A stretch of DNA of 16,019 nucleotides, from positions 1-16,019 of the forward strand of contig JAEYSJ010000274.1 of the NCBI GenBank assembly GCA_023434855.1, written 5' to 3'. Under the pieces are notes generated by a model. That model made no database searches and was not told where the DNA came from. It saw only the letters and a program-made list of their open reading frames with translations. Position 1 is the stretch's first letter. Every line of letters starts with the position of its first letter. Source of the DNA: Bacillota bacterium. GTDB taxonomy: Bacteria; Bacillota_C; Negativicutes; JAEYSJ01. The position numbers were made by a program, and so were the translations under genes. Below are positions 5,934 to 13,281 of this stretch, one piece after another.

Positions 5934-8590
5934 TGCCGAAATATGTTTACCAATTTAATGAAGGACGGGCTGACATGCGCTCGTTACTGGGTGGCAAAGG
6001 AGCCAATCTTGCAGAAATGACTAATATTGGTTTGCCAGTCCCCCCGGGAATGACCATCACAACTGAAGCCTGTAAGGAATATTATCGTGCTGATAAGAAG
6101 TTCCCTGCCGGCATGGAGGATGAAGTACGTAAAGGCTTGGCCCAACTTGAAGAACGGGCCGGGAAAAAACTTGGCAACCTTGCTAACCCCTTGTTGGTTT
6201 CTGTACGCTCAGGGGCTGTATTTTCAATGCCTGGCATGATGGATACCATCCTTAACCTGGGCCTTAACGAGCAAACAGTGCAAAGTCTGGCGAAAAATAC
6301 CGATAACTTAAGATTTGCTTATGACTCTTATCGCCGTTTTATTCAGATGTTTTCCGATGTTGTGCTGGAAATCCCCAAACATGAATTCGAACATCTTCTC
6401 AGCCAGCAAAAGGACAAACAAGGGGTTACTTATGACCAGGAACTGTCTGAACAGTCACTTAGGATAATTATTGACAACTATAAAGCTTTAGTAAAAGATA
6501 CCATCGGCCGGCCTTTCCCGGAAGATCCCATGGAACAGCTATTTATGGCAGTTGAAGCGGTATTTAGATCCTGGAACAATGACCGGGCCATTATCTACCG
6601 CAACCTTAATAAAATCGACCATGACCTGGGCACTGCCGTAAATATCCAGGCTATGGTATTTGGCAATATGGGCACCGACTGTGGCACAGGCGTAGCCTTT
6701 ACACGTAACCCTTCAACCGGGGAAAATGTGCTGTATGGTGAATACCTGACTAACGCCCAGGGTGAAGACGTAGTAGCCGGCATCCGCACACCCCAGCCGA
6801 TTGCCAAACTTAAGGATGAAATGCCTGAAGTATTTGCTCAATTTGCCGCTACCGCCAATACTTTGGAAAAACATTATAAAAATATGCAGGATATTGAGTT
6901 TACCATCGAAAAGGGCAAACTGTATATGCTGCAGACCCGCAACGGCAAACGTACCGCCCAGGCGGCCGTCAAAATTGCCCATGATCTGGTAGCCGAAAGA
7001 CTGATTAACAAACAAGCAGCCATCCTGCTGGTAGAACCGGCCCAGCTTGATCAACTGCTGCACCGGCAAATTGACAGTACAGTAAAAATGGATGTAGTGG
7101 CCAAAGGCCTGCCGGCCTCGCCTGGCGCAGCCTCCGGCGAAGTTGTGTTTGATGCTGATGATGCCGAAAAACTTGCTAAAACCGGCAAAAAGGTACTCCT
7201 TGTCAGAATGGAAACCACCCCTGATGATATCCATGGCATAGTAGCCGCCCAAGGTATTCTAACCAGCCGGGGCGGTATGACAAGTCATGCGGCAGTTGTA
7301 GCCCGGGGTATGGGCAAACCCTGTGTCTGCGGTTGTGAAGCCATCAAGATTGATTATGCCAAGCAAGAGTTTATCGTAAACGGTATTACTGTCAAAGCCG
7401 GTGATATTGTTTCCATTGACGGCGCCACCGGCCGGGTTATCCTGGGCACAGTTCCGATGAAAGACCCTGAGCTTTCCCAGGAATATCTCGAACTGTTGTC
7501 ATGGGCTGATGAATTGAAAAGTCTGGAGGTAAGGGCCAATGCCGATACACCGGAAGATGCTCTGAAATCCCGCCAGTTCGGCGCCAGAGGAATCGGCCTT
7601 ACCCGCACCGAGCATATGTTTATGGGTCAGGACCGCCTGCCCTATGTTCAGCAAATGATTTTGGCTGAAACGCTGGAACAACGCCAGGAAGCCCTGTCCC
7701 ATCTCCTGCCGATGCAGGAAGGCGATTTCTATGGCATATTAAAAGCCATGGAAGGATATCCGGTATGCATACGGCTGCTTGATCCACCTCTCCATGAGTT
7801 TTTGCCCAGCCTTGAAGAACTGCTGATTGAAACCACCAAGCTGCGCACACTGGGCAATGATCCGCAAGCGCTGGCTGAAAAAGAAGCTCTCCTGAAAAAA
7901 GTTCGCCAGCTTCATGAGTTCAATCCAATGCTGGGGCATCGTGGCTGCCGTCTGGGCATTACTTTCCCCGAAGTGTATGAAATGCAAATGCGGGCCATCT
8001 TTAACGCCGCCGCCCGTCTGACCAAAGAAGGATTTAAAGTTTTGCCGGAAGTAGAAATCCCGTTGACTATCAGCAAGGAAGAAATGGACTTCTTTAAAGA
8101 ACGTATTGATGAAATTGCCAAGGAAGTTATGGCTGCTTTCGGCGCAACCTTCCATTATACCTCAGGCACGATGATTGAAATCCCCCGGGCCGCCCTGCTG
8201 GCCCATGAATTAGCCGAAACAGCCCAATTCTTCAGTTTTGGCACCAACGACCTTACCCAGACCTGCCTGGGTTTCAGCCGTGATGATGCAGAAGGCAAAT
8301 TCCTGCCCCATTATTTAGAGAAAAAGATCTTGAAAGAAAATCCGTTTATCGCCCTGGACCGCAAAGGCGTGGGACAATTAATGAAAATCGCCGTGGAAGG
8401 CGGCCGTAAAACCCGCCCGGATATTTTAATCGGAATTTGCGGTGAACATGGCGGCGAGCCCAGTTCGGTAGAATTCTGCCACCAGATCGGTCTGGATTTC
8501 GTCAGTTGTTCCCCTTACCGCGTACCTATCGCCCGTCTGGCAGCAGCGCAGGCAGCAGTCAGCCACGGAGAAAACTTCGGCACCAGGTAA
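5933..8590 (+). CDS. ppdK: Pyruvate, phosphate dikinase
   Basis: Interconverts pyruvate + ATP + phosphate and PEP + AMP + pyrophosphate in the cytoplasm. In anaerobes it works in either gluconeogenesis or PPi-linked glycolysis. The 885-residue protein has three parts. The first is the N-terminal ATP-grasp region (LLGGKGANLAEM at 18-29; the nucleotide part runs to about 340, with YMLQTRNGKRT). The second is the swivelling phosphohistidine domain, with GGMTSHAAVVARGMGKPCV carrying catalytic H452 and the regulatory threonine T450. The third is the C-terminal PEP/pyruvate barrel, with GTNDLTQTCLG and ICGEHGGE, whose C836 is the acid/base cysteine. All key residues are present. AAAAGGAG lies about 9 bases before the ATG. 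Its regulatory protein is the gene just upstream. Confidence 0.97.
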   Translation: MPKYVYQFNEGRADMRSLLGGKGANLAEMTNIGLPVPPGMTITTEACKEYYRADKKFPAGMEDEVRKGLAQLEERAGKKLGNLANPLLVSVRSGAVFSMPGMMDTILNLGLNEQTVQSLAKNTDNLRFAYDSYRRFIQMFSDVVLEIPKHEFEHLLSQQKDKQGVTYDQELSEQSLRIIIDNYKALVKDTIGRPFPEDPMEQLFMAVEAVFRSWNNDRAIIYRNLNKIDHDLGTAVNIQAMVFGNMGTDCGTGVAFTRNPSTGENVLYGEYLTNAQGEDVVAGIRTPQPIAKLKDEMPEVFAQFAATANTLEKHYKNMQDIEFTIEKGKLYMLQTRNGKRTAQAAVKIAHDLVAERLINKQAAILLVEPAQLDQLLHRQIDSTVKMDVVAKGLPASPGAASGEVVFDADDAEKLAKTGKKVLLVRMETTPDDIHGIVAAQGILTSRGGMTSHAAVVARGMGKPCVCGCEAIKIDYAKQEFIVNGITVKAGDIVSIDGATGRVILGTVPMKDPELSQEYLELLSWADELKSLEVRANADTPEDALKSRQFGARGIGLTRTEHMFMGQDRLPYVQQMILAETLEQRQEALSHLLPMQEGDFYGILKAMEGYPVCIRLLDPPLHEFLPSLEELLIETTKLRTLGNDPQALAEKEALLKKVRQLHEFNPMLGHRGCRLGITFPEVYEMQMRAIFNAAARLTKEGFKVLPEVEIPLTISKEEMDFFKERIDEIAKEVMAAFGATFHYTSGTMIEIPRAALLAHELAETAQFFSFGTNDLTQTCLGFSRDDAEGKFLPHYLEKKILKENPFIALDRKGVGQLMKIAVEGGRKTRPDILIGICGEHGGEPSSVEFCHQIGLDFVSCSPYRVPIARLAAAQAAVSHGENFGTR

Positions 8591-8641
8591 AAGACAAATA
8601 AAGAACCGCTGAGCATCCTTGGAAGGTACGGAATAAACGTT

Positions 8642-8716
8642 TAACCGCCAAGGACGCCAAGAGCGCCAAGGGATTCTTGTATTTTTTCTTGGCGCCCTTG
8701 GCGTTCTTGGCGGTTA
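8642..8716. repeat. Inverted repeat of 9-bp CGCCAAG units, copy A
   Basis: The left arm (8643-8670) is AACCGCCAAG followed by GACGCCAAG and AGCGCCAAG. The right arm (8688-8715) is its reverse complement with two mismatches, both at the variable first base of a 9-bp unit; one more flanking T/A pair extends the arms. The loop is 17 bases. It lies between the ppdK stop and the terminator, so it is part of the ppdK mRNA tail and would fold into a long stem. A second copy is at 11239-11390. This kind of periodic CGCCAAG palindrome is, as I recall, a dispersed intergenic repeat in several bacterial lineages. Confidence 0.85.
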
Positions 8717-8757
8717 TCATTTTTATATTGCATATAGACAAATTCAGATAAGCCACA

Positions 8758-8780
8758 AGGCACCCAACGGTTGGGTGCCT
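8758..8780 (+). terminator. Terminator of the ccpN-ppsR-ppdK operon
   Basis: Perfect 10-bp hairpin: AGGCACCCAA, loop CGG, TTGGGTGCCT, followed on the plus strand by CTTATTTTAC. It stands 168 bases past the ppdK stop and 35 bases from the end of the convergent carbonic anhydrase gene. It may serve both genes, although the minus-strand tail is not T-rich. Confidence 0.8.
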
Positions 8781-8814
8781 CTTATTTTACAACAATAACT
8801 GTAAATAATAAATA

Positions 8815-9474
8815 TTAGCGATAGCTTACCGTGCCGGCAGAAAGATTATAGTAGGCGCCTACTACCTTTACCTTACCTTTTTCCATAAGCTCAGCCAAAA
8901 TCGGGCTAGTCTTAAGAATGTTAACTTGGTCATCAATGTTTGCTTTAACGGCATTATCCACCAGATCGCCCTGCTGAAGTTTAGCTTGCGCTACTGCCGG
9001 TTTGATCAACTCTACAACAGCGGGAATTTTCCCCGGAGCCTCACCGCCGGCGACAGTTGCTTTTACCGCGCCGCAGTCCTGGTGTCCCAACACAACAACC
9101 AGGTTTGCCCCTAAATGTTCCACAGCGTACTCAACACTGCCAACAACCACATCGTCAACATCTTCACCTGCAGTCCTAATAACAAACAGGTCACCCAGGC
9201 CCTGGTCAAACACGATTTCCGGAGGAACCCGGGAATCAGAACAGCTGACAACAACCGCAAAGGGATGCTGTCCTTTGGTCAGCTGTGCCCGCCGGTCAGC
9301 GCCAATATTAAGATGAGCGAATTTCCCGGTCACAAACCGCTTGTTGCCTTCTGTCAGCTTTTTCAGAGCATCATCAGCACTTACACCTGCCTCACCAGCA
9401 GTAGAGGCAAATGCTGACACCATCATTACTGACCAAACAATAATTGCTACCACCAAAGACATTACCTTTTTCAT
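8815..9474 (-). CDS. Exported beta-class carbonic anhydrase
   Basis: Catalyses reversible hydration of CO2 to bicarbonate with a zinc ion. The 219-residue protein has the beta-class zinc and catalytic residues: C78, D80 and R82 in CSDSR, H131 and C134 in GHQDC. It also has the family helix SADDALKKLTEGNKRFV (32-48). Residues 1-23 form a clear signal peptide (MKKVMSLVVAIIVWSVMMVS, then AFA before S24), so the enzyme works outside the cytoplasmic membrane, free in the periplasm or at the surface. The start is well fixed by GGAGGTG five bases before the ATG. It appears to be a single-gene unit, convergent with ppdK. Confidence 0.93.
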   Translation of the reverse strand: MKKVMSLVVAIIVWSVMMVSAFASTAGEAGVSADDALKKLTEGNKRFVTGKFAHLNIGADRRAQLTKGQHPFAVVVSCSDSRVPPEIVFDQGLGDLFVIRTAGEDVDDVVVGSVEYAVEHLGANLVVVLGHQDCGAVKATVAGGEAPGKIPAVVELIKPAVAQAKLQQGDLVDNAVKANIDDQVNILKTSPILAELMEKGKVKVVGAYYNLSAGTVSYR

Positions 9475-9550
9475 ACAACACCTCCATAAAATTTCCAGCA
9501 GAAAGATACTCGTTGCATTGCTTATCCCTTCGCCGCATATAGGGTGTTAT

Positions 9551-9580
9551 ATTCTACATAGTTAATGGAAAAACCTCCAA
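9551..9580 (-). promoter_or_regulatory. Possible promoter of the carbonic anhydrase gene
   Basis: On the minus strand TTGGAG (9580-9575) and TAGAAT (9556-9551) are separated by 18 bases, about 75 bases upstream of the start codon. Both boxes deviate from consensus, so this is tentative. No other element was seen between 9475 and 9600. Confidence 0.3.
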
Positions 9581-9605
9581 TAAAGTAAATAATAACCAAA
9601 TGAAT

Positions 9606-9629
9606 AGCACCCCGCTTTTGCGTGGTGCT
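9606..9629 (-). terminator. Hairpin behind the NlpC/P60 gene
   Basis: AGCACCCCGC, loop TTTT, GCGTGGTGCT: a 10-bp stem with one mismatch, 52 bases past the stop at 9681. The sequence after it on the minus strand (ATTCATTTGG) is only modestly T-rich. The plus-strand side (GAAAATTTTAGTTTT) is richer. It is probably a terminator, but a weak one for the gene it follows. Confidence 0.5.
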
Positions 9630-9680
9630 GAAAATTTTAGTTTTCCGAGATTTCGCACCCTATTTTAAATTATAGCCTGA

Positions 9681-11084
9681 CTAATATTCAAATTGCCTGC
9701 CTGTTGTCAGAGACTCGAGAAACAACTTTCCGTTAACACGGTATAGAGTTGTCAGATCACTGACGGTTACCTGATTGACAGGCACCCGCCACAAAGAGCC
9801 GTCTGTCTCCGGCCTTTCCTTATCGCCATAGGCGGCCATATCATGAATAATGTAATAACCGCCGCGGTCCTCACCAAGATACAGCATAACATGGCCGTTC
9901 ATATGCAGTGTCGCGCCCGGCAACAGCTTCTGCAGTTTTTGCGTCCGCTCTGCCAGACTGCTCAGCCGCAAATCAACGGATTTACCTGCCGAATTCTCCT
10001 GTTCATCTGCGTTGCGCGGCAGTTTCAACCCAAACGTACGATAGATATTCATAATAAAGCCGGAACAATCCGTTGCCTTAAACATGCCTCCCCAGCCATA
10101 ACGCTGCCCCTGCATTTTAAAGGCCTGTTTTATAATATTAGCTCGGGTATATGGCAAATAACCTGGTGTTACGTCTGCCGTCGATGGTATCAACGCCTGC
10201 TTAAATTTTAGGTTTCCGGAGGCATCCCGCACAGGAAGGATAACAACATAGTTGCCGGCCACTGCCTGATTGTCAACAACTGCAGGAATATCTCCCAGAT
10301 GGGCCAGAGGAATTTTCGCCCCCATCTGGAACCCTATTTCCGATAATTCAGGCGATACCGGATTAAATGCCAGTTGAAAATTAGCACCGGTAACTATTAA
10401 GAAACCGGGTTCCCTCATGTAAGCCAGCCATTCCTCCCGCGTGGCAGCTACAGCTATATCCTCTGCCGGCAGCCAGCCGCGGTAATAATATGTCTGAATA
10501 TAATACCATTTGGAATCAAGGCTCTGGTGCAAAATTACCAGCGGTTCCGCCGGGTCGACTGCTGTTTTCTGAAACCGGTCAAATTCCCAGTCGTCAGGTG
10601 ATTCGAATAGCCCGTCTTTCGTCGGATACGTTCTCAAATCCGCCCGGCGGACGGTAAAGCCATACCGCACTATATTCTGCTCCAGGACAGCCTGTAGATT
10701 AGTCTGGGTGCGCAATGCTTCAAAGCCGGAAGCAGGCACTGCGGCACCGTTAATATAAACCTTGCCCCCTGGCAATTGCACGGAATTAATATAGTCGACA
10801 AGCGTCTTTTTGCTGAGTATGGCTGGATAAGCCGCCAAATCATACACAGTATCAGGCAAGTTGTGTATAATGTCCAGATTAAACTTGGCAATCTCCTGTT
10901 GGTTCATGATTAACTTGTCCGGATTACTCAATTTATTTACCCAAAATTCAGGATAATCCTGCTGAGTCATTGTCTGACCTGTTGACACTAAGGGAGCATT
11001 CAGAATAAAACATAGGACTAATAATATTATGAATCGGCATTTCCTGTCCGTTAACCATAGATAACACTTATTGTTCCTCAGCAT
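9681..11084 (-). CDS. Exported SH3-domain NlpC/P60 cell-wall hydrolase
   Basis: Likely a gamma-D-glutamyl-diaminopimelate endopeptidase that cuts peptidoglycan stem peptides outside the membrane. The 467-residue protein has a positively charged start and a hydrophobic run (FIILLVLCFILNAPLV, about 18-33) that acts as signal peptide or anchor. It then has an N-terminal NlpC/P60-associated region (about 40-145), two SH3-like segments (about 146-210, with LRTYPT and WYYIQTYYYRGWLP, and 215-265), and a C-terminal NlpC/P60 domain. The catalytic triad is visible: C340 in DCSGF, H398 in GHVMLYLG and H414 in IIHDM. This order fits the SH3_6/SH3_7/NLPC_P60 architecture. I chose the ATG at 11084 because GAGG lies six bases before it; the ATG two codons earlier is next to that site with no spacing. 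Confidence 0.88.
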   Translation of the reverse strand: MLRNNKCYLWLTDRKCRFIILLVLCFILNAPLVSTGQTMTQQDYPEFWVNKLSNPDKLIMNQQEIAKFNLDIIHNLPDTVYDLAAYPAILSKKTLVDYINSVQLPGGKVYINGAAVPASGFEALRTQTNLQAVLEQNIVRYGFTVRRADLRTYPTKDGLFESPDDWEFDRFQKTAVDPAEPLVILHQSLDSKWYYIQTYYYRGWLPAEDIAVAATREEWLAYMREPGFLIVTGANFQLAFNPVSPELSEIGFQMGAKIPLAHLGDIPAVVDNQAVAGNYVVILPVRDASGNLKFKQALIPSTADVTPGYLPYTRANIIKQAFKMQGQRYGWGGMFKATDCSGFIMNIYRTFGLKLPRNADEQENSAGKSVDLRLSSLAERTQKLQKLLPGATLHMNGHVMLYLGEDRGGYYIIHDMAAYGDKERPETDGSLWRVPVNQVTVSDLTTLYRVNGKLFLESLTTGRQFEY

Positions 11085-11103
11085 AGCCATCCTCAGCTTT
11101 CAT

Positions 11104-11117
11104 GATAATATATTATC
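11104..11117. promoter_or_regulatory. 14-bp palindrome upstream of the NlpC/P60 gene
   Basis: GATAATATATTATC is a perfect palindrome 19 bases before the chosen start codon, just outside the ribosome site. It could be an operator or overlap a -10 region (both strands contain TATATT-like hexamers). No matching -35 box was recognised. It may also be chance in AT-rich DNA. Confidence 0.3.
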
Positions 11118-11133
11118 TCTGAAATTTCGACTG

Positions 11134-11214
11134 CTATGCTGATTTTCCTGCTGCTTCTGCTGCGCGCCGGCCAATAAGAAAACCGCCCAGCGTCTCTGAA
11201 TATTTATTAGACAA
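11134..11214 (-). pseudogene. Possible small ORF or 3' remnant of a lost gene
   Basis: The minus strand reads, after a TTG at 11214, a 26-residue peptide: SNKYSETLGGFLIGRRAA and then EAAGKSA and a stop. The stretch is GC-rich (unlike the AT-rich surroundings), with coding-like use of GCA, GGC and CGG codons. It looks like the tail of a real protein, but an in-frame stop stands directly before the TTG, and there is no good ribosome site. It could be a decayed gene whose 5' part was lost near the neighbouring repeat, or a genuine very small protein. I do not recognise the family. Confidence 0.25.
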
Positions 11215-11238
11215 TCATCACATTGTAAAAAACATATC

Positions 11239-11390
11239 TAACCGCCAAGGTCGCCAAGAAAAACATTGGATTTTATTAATAGATGTTTGGATACTAAACC
11301 CTTTTAGGGATGTATTTCCCCGGTAAGAATATTATCTCACTGGCAAATATGAAAAATATCCCTTGGCGTTCTTGGCGCCCTTGGCGGTTA
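11239..11390. repeat. Inverted repeat of CGCCAAG units, copy B, with a long centre
   Basis: The left arm has two units, AACCGCCAAG (11240-11249) and GTCGCCAAG (11250-11258). The right arm has three in reverse orientation, CTTGGCGTT, CTTGGCGCC and CTTGGCGGTT (11362-11389). The outer unit and its T/A flank are identical to copy A at 8642-8716. The centre is 103 bases against 17 in copy A, with no open frame that looks coding. AAAAACATAT occurs on both sides (11228-11237 and 11408-11417), which might be a target duplication. It lies beyond the hydA terminator, so it is not part of the hydrogenase mRNA. Confidence 0.8.
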
Positions 11391-11442
11391 ATCGTTTTCT
11401 CCCGCTCAAAAACATATACTTTCCTACATTCATTGTAAGAAA

Positions 11443-11474
11443 AAACAGTCCTTCTCCGTAGAAAAGGACTGTTT
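11443..11474 (-). terminator. Terminator of the hydCBA operon
   Basis: Read on the minus strand: AAACAGTCCTT, a ten-base loop, then AAGGACTGTTT running on into TTTCTTAC. An 11-bp perfect stem with a T run, starting 13 bases after the hydA stop, is a textbook intrinsic terminator. Confidence 0.9.
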
Positions 11475-11486
11475 CGTATTTCCCGT

Positions 11487-13214
11487 TTATTCACCTTCTG
11501 GGTAATTGCTTCTTGGCGTGTAGTGGGTGTGCAGCAATTCATGAGACTTATGGCCCAGCGGCTTTTCAAGGAACTCTTCGTACAGTTCCTTAACGGCCGG
11601 ATTCTCATGAGACTTACGGAGTTCCATACGCTCGTCTTCTGCATACATGGCATCCATCCGCTTTGTACGAATTTCGGGATCGCAGGAAATAGGCGACCCG
11701 CCACCGCCGATGCAGCCGCCGGGACAGCACATAACTTCAATAAAATGATAGTCGGCTTCACCTGTACGGATCTTATCCAATACTTTCCTGGCATTGCCCA
11801 GACTGTTGATGATTGCCACTTTAATAGCCAGGTCGCCTACTTGAACGGTTGCTTCTCTCACACCTTCAAGGCCCCGGACATGCTTAAAGTTAATATCCTC
11901 AAGAATTTTACCGGTAACTATTTCGTATACGGTACGCAAGGCAGCTTCAGTTACACCACCAGAAGTACCGAAGATCTGGCCTGCACCGGTGGCAATACCC
12001 AGGGGATTATCATACTTCTCATCTGACAGCTTGGACAAATCGATTCTGGCCTGTTTGAACATACGTCCCAGTTCCCGGGTGGTGAGCACCACGTCAACAT
12101 CCTGGTATCCGCTGCTAAACATTTCCGGCCTGGTGCACTCGTACTTTTTGGCGGTACAGGGCATGATTGAGACACTGACAATGTTAGCCGGGTCAATACC
12201 CATTTTTTTGGCATAGTAAGTTTTGGCCAGAGCGCCGAACATCTGCTGCGGCGACTTACAGGTGGAAAGGTGATCAAGCAAATCCGGATAGAAATGCTCA
12301 ATAAACTTGATCCAGCCAGGACTGCAGGAGGTTATCATCGGCAGTTTGCCGCCTTTGGTAATCCGCTCCAGCAGTTCGCTTCCTTCTTCCATAATGGTAA
12401 CATCAGCCGTGAAGTTAGTATCGAAAACCTTGTCAAAGCCGAGGCGGCGTAATCCGGCAACCATCTGGCCGGTGGTGATTTCACCAGGCGCGTTTCCCAT
12501 AATCTCACCGATCTGTACTCTGGGGGCCGGCGCTGTCTGAACAATTACATGCTTTTCGGGATCAGTGAAAGCTGCCCACACTTTATCGGTATCGTCAATT
12601 TCCTGGATAGCACCTGTCGGACATACCAGAGAGCACTGACCACATTGAACACATTCCATATTTGCCAGCGATTCGTTAAAAGCAGGCGCAATATGAGAAT
12701 TAAAACCTCTGTTCCCGACAGCAAGGGCGCCTACCGACTGGACGTTGGAGCAGACGGAAATGCAACGGCGGCAGCGGATGCACTTGCGCGGGTCTCGCTT
12801 TATGGCCGGAGAAATGTCAATCGGATGAGTCGTTTTTTCGCCTTCAAACCTAACTTCCTTCATACCAAATTCTTCGGCCAAATCTTGCAATTCGCAGTTG
12901 TGGCTCCGCGCACAGGTGAGACACTCCATCGGATGATCCGAGAGAATCAGCTCCAGAATCAACTTGCGGGTTTTTATAACTTCCGGAGTCGCAGTGCGAA
13001 CAACCATTCCTTCGGTAGCCGGTGCCACACAGGCAGGCACTAAACTCCTGGCACCCTGTACCTCTACCACACATACCCGGCAGGAGCCAATGGCGTTGAT
13101 ATCCGTTAGGTAACAAAGAGTCGGTATATTAATTTCCGCTTTTTTTGCGGCGTCAAGAATAGTACTTCCTTCTTGAACCTCTACTTGCTTGTTATCAATT
13201 GTCAGTTTTATCAT
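11487..13214 (-). CDS. hydA: [FeFe]-hydrogenase catalytic subunit HydA of a trimeric NADH-linked enzyme
   Basis: Carries the H-cluster where protons are reduced to H2. Over 575 residues the order is as follows. A [2Fe-2S] ferredoxin domain has C34, C45, C48 and C62. The His-ligated [4Fe-4S] site has H94, C98, C101 and C107. A 2[4Fe-4S] domain has C145, C148, C151, C155, C188, C191, C194 and C198. The H-cluster domain has TSCSPGW (C297), MPCTAKKYE (C353) and EVMCCPGGCIGGGG (C497, C501). The C-terminus is the small-subunit-like tail LGHKSHELLHTHY. The first H-cluster loop has serine where the clostridial CpI type has a second cysteine. The extra C-terminal [2Fe-2S] domain of Thermotoga HydA is missing. 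The start ATG follows GGAGGGG at 9-11 bases. Last gene of the operon, 67 bases after hydB. Cytoplasmic: no signal peptide or Tat motif. Confidence 0.95.
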   Translation of the reverse strand: MIKLTIDNKQVEVQEGSTILDAAKKAEINIPTLCYLTDINAIGSCRVCVVEVQGARSLVPACVAPATEGMVVRTATPEVIKTRKLILELILSDHPMECLTCARSHNCELQDLAEEFGMKEVRFEGEKTTHPIDISPAIKRDPRKCIRCRRCISVCSNVQSVGALAVGNRGFNSHIAPAFNESLANMECVQCGQCSLVCPTGAIQEIDDTDKVWAAFTDPEKHVIVQTAPAPRVQIGEIMGNAPGEITTGQMVAGLRRLGFDKVFDTNFTADVTIMEEGSELLERITKGGKLPMITSCSPGWIKFIEHFYPDLLDHLSTCKSPQQMFGALAKTYYAKKMGIDPANIVSVSIMPCTAKKYECTRPEMFSSGYQDVDVVLTTRELGRMFKQARIDLSKLSDEKYDNPLGIATGAGQIFGTSGGVTEAALRTVYEIVTGKILEDINFKHVRGLEGVREATVQVGDLAIKVAIINSLGNARKVLDKIRTGEADYHFIEVMCCPGGCIGGGGSPISCDPEIRTKRMDAMYAEDERMELRKSHENPAVKELYEEFLEKPLGHKSHELLHTHYTPRSNYPEGE

Positions 13215-13281
13215 TTTTGACTTCCCCTCCAGACTACCGTATTTTCGGTTTTCTAATTAAAAGCTGTTGGAGCGGTTTTAA

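Noticed and set aside
6713..7252. 179-codon open frame on the minus strand inside ppdK
   Set aside because: It lies fully antisense to the well-supported ppdK gene, has no ribosome site or recognisable domain, and mirrors codon bias of the real gene. The same holds for the antisense frames at 7739-8155 and 12549-13043.
11240..11390. CRISPR array, because of regularly spaced CGCCAAG units
   Set aside because: The units are 9 bp long with no spacers, and are arranged as inverted arms rather than direct repeats. No cas gene is present.
11294..11794. 166-codon minus-strand frame running from hydA's end through the terminator and repeat
   Set aside because: It overlaps hydA out of frame and crosses an intrinsic terminator and the inverted repeat. 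There is no domain and no ribosome site.
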